NCBI GenBank assembly: GCA_947177715.1
Contig: CAMWVM010000039.1
Span: 1 to 9,889, forward strand
Source of the DNA: an uncultured Ruminococcus sp.
GTDB taxonomy: Bacteria > Bacillota > Clostridia > Oscillospirales > Ruminococcaceae
Length of the DNA: 9,889 nt
Reading direction: 5' to 3'
Positions 5,551 through 9,889 of the stretch are shown one piece after another (positions within the stretch are counted from its first letter, which is position 1; each line of letters opens with the position of its first letter). Position numbers and translations under genes: made by a program. The notes beneath the pieces were generated by a model that saw nothing but the letters and a program-made list of their open reading frames with translations, ran no database searches and was not told where the DNA came from.

Positions 5551-5808
5551 ATGTCTGAACTTACTACACCATCTGAAAAAGATTATGCAAATCAAATATC
5601 TTATCAAAGAAAACATATCGCAGCTCAAGAAGATTCTCGCAAACAAAAACCAACTCAAAGAGATATACAACGTGTGATTAGATTTCTTAAACAATTTTGC
5701 ATACATATTAAACCAAGTCAAATACCAGAGTTTGAAACAAAAGGTGATTTAGAACGTTGGAAAAAGAAAATCATTAAAAATGGCGGGATAGAGAAAGGAG
5801 AAGATTAG
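5551..5808 (+). CDS. Small charged hypothetical protein preceding ParB-like gene
   Basis: 85 residues, highly charged (QRKHIAAQEDSRKQKPTQRDIQRVIRFLKQF; ERWKKKIIKNGG), predicted mostly helical, no membrane segment and no family I recognise. AGGAGG lies 10 nt before the ATG. Its TAG (5806-5808) directly abuts the ATG of ParB-like protein 1, so the two are probably translationally coupled and may work together, for instance as a DNA-binding or adaptor partner. Its last 61 bases before the stop (5741-5801), which also carry the ribosome-binding site of the parB-like gene, recur almost exactly at 7705-7765. Confidence 0.7.
   Translation: MSELTTPSEKDYANQISYQRKHIAAQEDSRKQKPTQRDIQRVIRFLKQFCIHIKPSQIPEFETKGDLERWKKKIIKNGGIEKGED
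5741..5801 (+). repeat. 61-bp direct repeat, copy 1
   Basis: Identical to 7705-7765 except one base (C5784 versus T7748). It includes the end of the 5551 gene and the AAAGGAG site that serves the 5809 gene, so this is the copy in functional context. Similarity stops abruptly at both ends. Confidence 0.95.
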
Positions 5809-6864
5809 ATGTTAATTGATATTAAAAAAATTAAAGTTGAAGACCGTATTCGTAAGGATTTGGGAAACATTCAGGAGTTGGCTGATGATATTAAGCAAAA
5901 TGGCTTGATTAATCCACCGGTTGTTGTATCTGAAAATGATGGAACTTTTACATTACTTGCAGGAGAGCGTAGATTAAGAGCTATGCATTCACTTGGATAT
6001 AAGCAAATTGAAGTGCGTACATGGAGTTCACTTAATGATGAGCAAAAACTTAATATTGAAATTAGTGAAAATGAAGTGCGTAAGGATTTTTCAAAAGCTG
6101 AAAGAATTGAATATGCTCGTAAGCTTGAAAAGATTGAAAGTTTAAAGGCAAAAGTAAGACAAGCAACATCTACTGGAGGAGGCACTCCTCAGCTTGTGAA
6201 AAATTTTCCACAAGCTGATAATGGTACTGTTAGAGATATTGTTGCAAAAAAACTTGGTATTGGCTCTGGCAAGCAGTATGAAAAAGAAAAATACATAGCA
6301 GACAATAAATCAAAACTTACTCCTGAAGACTTTGTAGATTGGGACGAAGGTAAACTTTCTACTAATAAGGCTTATATGCGTATTAAGGAACAACTCAAAG
6401 AAAAAGATAATCAAATTGCTGGATATCGCCAAAAGTTAAATAATATGCAATCTAAATATCTTGAACAAGTAAATTCAAAAATTGAAACTTTACAGGGTAA
6501 AATTCGTAAGCTTACTAATGATAAAGTTTTGCTTCAGGATAAACTTAAACTCACTGAAAAAGAAAATGGTCACTTTCAAAAGTTACAAAACGAAATTAAA
6601 TACTTAACGCAACAGAAAGAAGATTTAGGTAGACAAATTGATAGTGTTACTGAGTTGTCTGGATTAACAGTTGAAATTAAAAATTTGCTTGAAAATAAAT
6701 TAGCACCGATAAAATATAAGCGTTGTATAGATGTTCTTGACAAAGATTCTACAAAGATTGCTTTAAATAACATTATAGAAATTCTTAATAAAATAGATGA
6801 ATGGTCAAAAGAAATGCATCACATAGTTAATAAATCAGATTATGTAGATGTAGAAATTAATTAA
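5809..6864 (+). CDS. ParB/Srx-domain protein 1 with long coiled coil
   Basis: 351 residues. The N-terminal ParB domain (about 1-95) shows LADDIKQNGLINPPVV, the nucleotide-binding GERR motif in LLAGERRLRAMHSLGYKQIEV (residues 49-69), and the second box ENEVRKDFSKAERIEYARKLEKI (about 88-109). A helix-turn-helix segment (about 140-165, TVRDIVAKKLGIGSGKQYEKEKYI) follows, then a coiled coil (about 190-285) in place of the usual short dimerisation domain. Typical ParB proteins bind parS, clamp DNA using CTP and stimulate a ParA ATPase; GERR is the conserved form of the CTP-binding motif. No ParA gene is visible. AAAGGAG precedes the ATG, which abuts the upstream gene's stop. It may serve segregation or act as a regulator; ParB-domain proteins of mobile elements do both. 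Confidence 0.88.
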   Translation: MLIDIKKIKVEDRIRKDLGNIQELADDIKQNGLINPPVVVSENDGTFTLLAGERRLRAMHSLGYKQIEVRTWSSLNDEQKLNIEISENEVRKDFSKAERIEYARKLEKIESLKAKVRQATSTGGGTPQLVKNFPQADNGTVRDIVAKKLGIGSGKQYEKEKYIADNKSKLTPEDFVDWDEGKLSTNKAYMRIKEQLKEKDNQIAGYRQKLNNMQSKYLEQVNSKIETLQGKIRKLTNDKVLLQDKLKLTEKENGHFQKLQNEIKYLTQQKEDLGRQIDSVTELSGLTVEIKNLLENKLAPIKYKRCIDVLDKDSTKIALNNIIEILNKIDEWSKEMHHIVNKSDYVDVEIN

Positions 6865-6881
6865 TAAAGAGAGGTAATTAT

Positions 6882-7541
6882 ATGAATACAAATGAATTGA
6901 TGACAATGATAAATCAAATGACACCTGAAGAAGTTTTAAATTTTTCAAATGCTTTAATGAATAGCAGAATTAGTAAAGTTGAAGAAGGATATAGGAAAAT
7001 AGAAGAAAGACAAACGGAACAAAAACATCTTATGGATAAATTATTTACATCAGTAAGAAATATTCAAGATAATCAAAACGAATTAAATATAGCAATAAAA
7101 AACGAGGCACAAAAAAATATAGAACAAGATGAATTATTAGATATAATTAGTTTAGGTAAAAACTCGTATATGTGGAAAAAACTAAAGAAAATCTGTTGGA
7201 TGAGAGTACATAATATTTTCTATGGATATGAAAATACACCTGAATATTTAATCTTTATGCCATTTCTTATAAGAAATATTTATATTTCTACTGCAAACGC
7301 TTTTAATGTTAGTAGCACAGGGAATATTAGCAAAACTGATTTTGAATCAGCTTGTTTTTATGCTGAGAACTATTTTCCTACCAAAGAATATTTACAAACA
7401 AAATTTAATGAATTGTATGAGAAGGCAAAGATAAATACTATTAAACCTAATAGAATTGCTGCCCTATTTTCTTATATATCTGATACTAGCAAAGAAAATT
7501 TGTTATTTGGTAAATTTACATACACGGGTAATAAATATTAA
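6882..7541 (+). CDS. Hypothetical protein, helical N-terminus
   Basis: 219 residues, not recognised. Residues 1-85 are helical and charged with heptad-like spacing (MDKLFTSVRNIQDNQNELNIAIKNEAQKNIEQDELLDIIS), probably a coiled coil. The remainder (about 90-219) is rich in aromatic residues (YMWKKLKKICWMRVHNIFYGYENTPEYLIFMPFLI) and looks like a compact globular domain, perhaps related to the C-terminal domains of phage antirepressors, a weak impression only. The ATG has AGAGAGG 7 nt upstream and begins 17 nt after the ParB-like gene, so it is probably co-transcribed. No membrane segment is convincing. It may partner one of the ParB-like proteins. Confidence 0.75.
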   Translation: MNTNELMTMINQMTPEEVLNFSNALMNSRISKVEEGYRKIEERQTEQKHLMDKLFTSVRNIQDNQNELNIAIKNEAQKNIEQDELLDIISLGKNSYMWKKLKKICWMRVHNIFYGYENTPEYLIFMPFLIRNIYISTANAFNVSSTGNISKTDFESACFYAENYFPTKEYLQTKFNELYEKAKINTIKPNRIAALFSYISDTSKENLLFGKFTYTGNKY

Positions 7542-7590
7542 ATTATTAATGAATGTAAAATTCTTCAATCAAGGAGTGATTAAATAACAA

Positions 7591-7716
7591 ATGATAACTG
7601 GAATGATTGAAAACAACTTGATAAATTGTTATGATGGGAATTTTAGAGCTGAAGATTTGCGTAAATGGTCGACTAAAGGATTAATTAAATGTCCCGCTTG
7701 TAATAAGGTGATTTAG
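7591..7716 (+). pseudogene. Truncated CoiA-like (competence-protein-like) gene
   Basis: The 41-residue frame MITGMIENNLINCYDGNFRAEDLRKW...KGLIKCPACNKVI resembles the very start of CoiA-like proteins, which open with a short beta segment ('MLTALN..G..I.A.D') and a CPxC zinc-type motif. Intact members run to a few hundred residues with a nuclease-like core, all missing here. The frame stops at TAG 7714 because sequence copied from 5741-5801 begins at 7705, so only the codons up to 7704 are native. AAGGAG lies 14 nt upstream, rather far. Family assignment rests on a short match and is moderate. Confidence 0.5.
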
Positions 7717-7765
7717 AACGTTGGAAAAAGAAAATCATTAAAAATGGTGGGATAGAGAAAGGAGA
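7705..7765 (+). repeat. 61-bp direct repeat, copy 2, out of context
   Basis: 60 of 61 bases match 5741-5801. Here the copy truncates the CoiA-like frame and is followed not by a parB-like start but by a non-coding stretch with a hairpin; a different parB-like gene starts 157 bases later. It is the scar of a duplication or recombination between the two parB neighbourhoods. Confidence 0.95.
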
Positions 7766-7922
7766 TAATTTAAACTAAACTAGTAAGAAGTCCCCCACTT
7801 TTTTAGGTGGGAGAGGATGTCACGAATGAATAACATCAGTAGATAAGTTAAACCCCTAAAATTAGAACTAAAAAATATGATAATTAATTATAAAATGAAA
7901 GTTTAAAAAGGAGGAATCTTTA
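7766..7922 (+). other. Gap before second ParB-like gene
   Basis: No coding frame of note. It holds the hairpin at 7781-7840 and, at its end, a very strong ribosome-binding site (AAAAAGGAGG, 7905-7914, 8 nt before the ATG at 7923). I saw no convincing promoter; TATAAA at 7889 lacks a properly spaced -35 box. Confidence 0.5.
7781..7840 (+). mobile_element. Possible IS200/IS605-family right-end remnant
   Basis: AGTAAGAAGTCCCCCAC...AGGTGGGAGAGGATGTCAC contains an imperfect hairpin (7791-7800 with 7805-7814) and closely recalls the right ends downstream of tnpB genes, where the same region forms the 3' part of the guide-like omega RNA. A second short stem, GATGT (7816-7820) / ACATC (7833-7837), follows. 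No tnpA or tnpB sequence is present on either side, so this would be an orphan end. Recognition is from memory of the family and not from alignment; it could instead be an unrelated hairpin. Confidence 0.35.
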
Positions 7923-9005
7923 ATGCAAAAGTTTAACATTGATGAACTAAAACCACATGAGAAAAATAATTATTTCTTTGATGATATATCGGGAGATAAA
8001 TGGGAGGAATTTTTACATTCAATTAAAACAAGTGGTGTTATTGAGCCCATAGTCATTTCAACTGATAAAATCATTGTTTCGGGACATCAAAGAGTAAGGG
8101 CTTGTAAAGAATTAGGCATTACTGAAATAATGGCTAAAATTAAGAATTATGACAATGATGATTCTATAATTAAAGATTTACTTGAAACCAATATCCGCCA
8201 ACGTGGAAGTGTTTCAGGTAGTACTGTAAAACTCGGAAGGAGAATAAGGGAATTAGAAAGGATTTATGGAATCAAACATGGAAATAACCAGCATAATGAG
8301 GATAGTGCCAATGGCACTAAGCTAACACAAGAAGATTTGGCAAATCAATTAGGCATTAAACTTGATGTACTCAAAAGGGCAAAATCCCTTACTTCCCTAC
8401 CACAAGAAATTCAAGACCTTGTAGAACAGGGTAATATCACACCGTCAACAGCTGCGAGAGTTATTACAAAGCTTTCACCTGAAGAACAGGAAGATTTGTT
8501 GAAGTCACTTCCTGTAACAAAAAAATTAACTCAGAAAGAAATTGAAAATTACATAGTCCAACTTAAGGAAAAAGACAATCAGATTACAGAGTCTGAACTT
8601 AAATTGAGGAAAATCAAAGCACTTGAAAATGAAATAAAAGATTTAAACATTAAATTACAAGAGCGTCCTGTTATAGAGAAAGAAATTGTGCCATCTGATT
8701 ATGAGGATATTAAGACGTCCAATAAGAATTTTCAAGCAGATTACAAGAATCCAGTGAATCAGTATGAAAATAAAATATCAGAGATTTCAGAACTAAAAAA
8801 TCAAATTTCAACCATAATGAATGATGCAAGAGATAAAGCTGGTTTGGGTAGCAAAGTCTCTTGCACCAAAAAATCTGAATATCAGAGATGTATTGATTTC
8901 ATAGAATCTTGGAATCCTAAGTATGGTTGTAAAAAATTAAAAAATGTTGCCGACAATAGAGCAAGAGCTAGATTAGAAGCTAAGAAATTAGGTTATGAGT
9001 CATAG
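7923..9005 (+). CDS. ParB-like protein 2 (GHQR variant, KorB-type helix-turn-helix)
   Basis: 360 residues. The ParB-like domain (about 1-95) has FLHSIKTSGVIEPIVIS and VSGHQRVRACKELGI, so GERR is replaced by GHQR (residues 54-57), followed by DLLETNIRQRG. The helix-turn-helix (about 133-155, LTQEDLANQLGIKLDVLKRA) and the helical block LPQEIQDLVEQGNITPSTAARVITKLSPEEQEDLL (about 159-193) match KorB/Spo0J-type proteins well. A coiled coil (about 205-300) and a basic C-terminus (RARARLEAKKLGYES) end it. It shares little with ParB-like protein 1 beyond domain order and the peptide LKEKDNQI at the coil start. GHQR-type domains occur in regulators and nuclease-like ParB proteins of mobile elements, so a transcriptional role is possible. 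AAAAAGGAGG 8 nt upstream promises strong translation. Confidence 0.87.
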   Translation: MQKFNIDELKPHEKNNYFFDDISGDKWEEFLHSIKTSGVIEPIVISTDKIIVSGHQRVRACKELGITEIMAKIKNYDNDDSIIKDLLETNIRQRGSVSGSTVKLGRRIRELERIYGIKHGNNQHNEDSANGTKLTQEDLANQLGIKLDVLKRAKSLTSLPQEIQDLVEQGNITPSTAARVITKLSPEEQEDLLKSLPVTKKLTQKEIENYIVQLKEKDNQITESELKLRKIKALENEIKDLNIKLQERPVIEKEIVPSDYEDIKTSNKNFQADYKNPVNQYENKISEISELKNQISTIMNDARDKAGLGSKVSCTKKSEYQRCIDFIESWNPKYGCKKLKNVADNRARARLEAKKLGYES

Positions 9006-9062
9006 TTAATACTTTCGTCATTCTCTTTATATGACAATTAAAATGAAAGGATTTGTGATAAA

Positions 9063-9889
9063 TTGGCAAAACAGCAGATGTACCAAAGATTTATTTATAA
9101 AATACATAGTCAAGATATCATTAAGGCAAAATATAATTACAATCTTTCCATTTCAGAAGCTCGCAAAAGACAAGAGATTATTACATTGGCAGATAGTCAA
9201 GTACTTAGATTTATAGATGATATTAATAGCATTGATAGAAACGAGACCTTAAAAAGTTTCAATTACAATATAAAAAAACTTAACCATCTGCGTAGAGAAG
9301 ATAAAACAACAGAGAACCGCAAAGAAATTAAGAATATCTATAATGAGTTAGAAAAACTTCAACTTGTTTGCGAGTATGTCTGTGTAATTATGGATAAGCC
9401 AAATGATATTGATAAGTTGCAAAGAGGCTTTAGTTTTAACGGAAAAAAGAATAGATTTAAACGGCTTGTAGGTACTTCAAATGGTGTAAAGAAGTCAACA
9501 GTCATATATTCATCATTAACAGATGAACTAAATAAAAGGTTAGATAACGGCAGAGATACTAACATAAAACTTGTACCAGCAAAATTTGAAGCATATAAAG
9601 GATTAGCGTGCAGTGCTTCTATACCTTTGTCAGAGCCTGATGGAGTGGTGGTGGTTAACGACTTAGAATTATCCTTTTATTCAAATGTAATTGAAATTAG
9701 AGATGGTAGCAACGATAGTGAACCGATAATGGAAGAAAAAGTATCTAATATTACACTCAATGCTAGTGATGGCTTTGGTTTAATGTCCCCCAGTTTAGCA
9801 AAACAATGGGGAAATGATTTACTAATTGATTATTTGATGCCTGGCTGCTGTGTTAGAAACGCTTTTGTAAAAGGTATGGTATATACATT
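9063..9889 (+). CDS. Probable YonO/QDE-1-like two-barrel RNA polymerase, N-terminal part
   Basis: 275 codons are visible; the frame runs off the window. Residues 1-130 are helical and charged. Then FKRLVGTSNGVKKSTVIYS (132-150), NIKLVPAKFEAYKGLACSAS (167-186) and NASDGFGLMSPSLAKQWGNDL (233-253), then LPGCCVRNAFVKGMVYT, follow the order of conserved blocks at the front of the RdRP/YonO class: 'SsSQlR', 'K..aR.gl.FS', 'sDG.G.is..lA', 'P..fQ.R..g.KG'. Such enzymes are single-chain relatives of beta/beta' RNA polymerase; YonO of phage SPbeta is DNA-dependent and QDE-1 makes RNA on RNA or DNA. The catalytic DxDGD motif would lie beyond the edge and is not seen. TTG 9063 is chosen because GAAAGG lies 12 nt upstream, TAA bounds the frame at 9039, and the next in-frame ATG is 9078. 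It starts 57 nt after the ParB-like gene. Confidence 0.65.
   Translation, partial: MAKQQMYQRFIYKIHSQDIIKAKYNYNLSISEARKRQEIITLADSQVLRFIDDINSIDRNETLKSFNYNIKKLNHLRREDKTTENRKEIKNIYNELEKLQLVCEYVCVIMDKPNDIDKLQRGFSFNGKKNRFKRLVGTSNGVKKSTVIYSSLTDELNKRLDNGRDTNIKLVPAKFEAYKGLACSASIPLSEPDGVVVVNDLELSFYSNVIEIRDGSNDSEPIMEEKVSNITLNASDGFGLMSPSLAKQWGNDLLIDYLMPGCCVRNAFVKGMVYT

Noticed and set aside
5521..6773. Several minus-strand frames opposite the 5551 and 5809 genes
   Set aside because: Their Ser/Phe/Leu-rich translations are typical of antisense shadows and they lack start signals.
6882..7541. Assignment of the 219-residue protein to the ORF6C antirepressor domain
   Set aside because: The resemblance is limited to scattered aromatic and basic residues; not enough to name a family.
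9031..9216. 61-codon plus-strand frame after the ParB-like gene
   Set aside because: Overlaps the long 9063 frame, which has recognisable motifs; this frame has none and ends early.
9359..9565. Minus-strand frame opposite the polymerase-like gene
   Set aside because: Antisense shadow with no ribosome-binding site or recognisable feature.

Overview
The window is very AT-rich. Its genes use A/T-ending codons (AGA, ATA, TTA), have purine-rich ribosome-binding sites and sometimes start with TTG. This fits a low-GC Bacillota, probably a clostridium. There are no housekeeping genes, tRNAs or rRNAs. The content is that of an accessory replicon: a probable replication protein behind a repeat-rich non-coding region, phage-type antirepressors, two unrelated ParB-like proteins, and the start of a probable single-chain two-barrel RNA polymerase. 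A plasmid or phage-plasmid is the best reading; an integrated element is possible.

Layout. 22-55: a bidirectional terminator. 107-667 (minus): an unrecognised three-helix membrane protein. 668-2453: about 1.8 kb without a credible gene, holding a 37-bp hairpin, a three-part inverted repeat, a strong terminator, a roughly 500-bp stretch almost lacking G on the plus strand, a perfect TTGACA-N17-TATAAT promoter ending within about 70 bases in a terminator, iteron-like direct repeats and a 25-bp inverted repeat. This looks like a replication origin and rep control region. 2454-3230: winged-helix replication-type protein. 3303-4508: antirepressor with two tandem Bro-N domains. 4498-4635: small overlapping gene. 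4700-5531: a second antirepressor broken by two single-base frame changes. 5551-5808: small basic protein. 5809-6864: ParB-like protein 1. 6882-7541: unrecognised protein. 7591-7704: a CoiA-like gene cut off where a 61-bp copy of the 5741-5801 segment begins. 7781-7840: hairpin sequence resembling an IS200/IS605 right end. 7923-9005: ParB-like protein 2. 9063 to the window end: N-terminal 275 residues of a protein whose motifs resemble the YonO/QDE-1 class.

How the parts may work together. From 2454 onward all genes point the same way with short gaps and no clear internal terminators, so long co-transcripts are likely. The rep gene and upstream repeats would set replication. The ParB-like proteins, with no ParA in view, may serve segregation or regulation. 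The antirepressors suggest a lysogeny-like switch, and a private RNA polymerase could transcribe a later gene set, as YonO does for phage SPbeta. The frameshifts, truncated gene and duplicated segment show active decay and rearrangement. All functions are read from sequence patterns only; no database search was possible.
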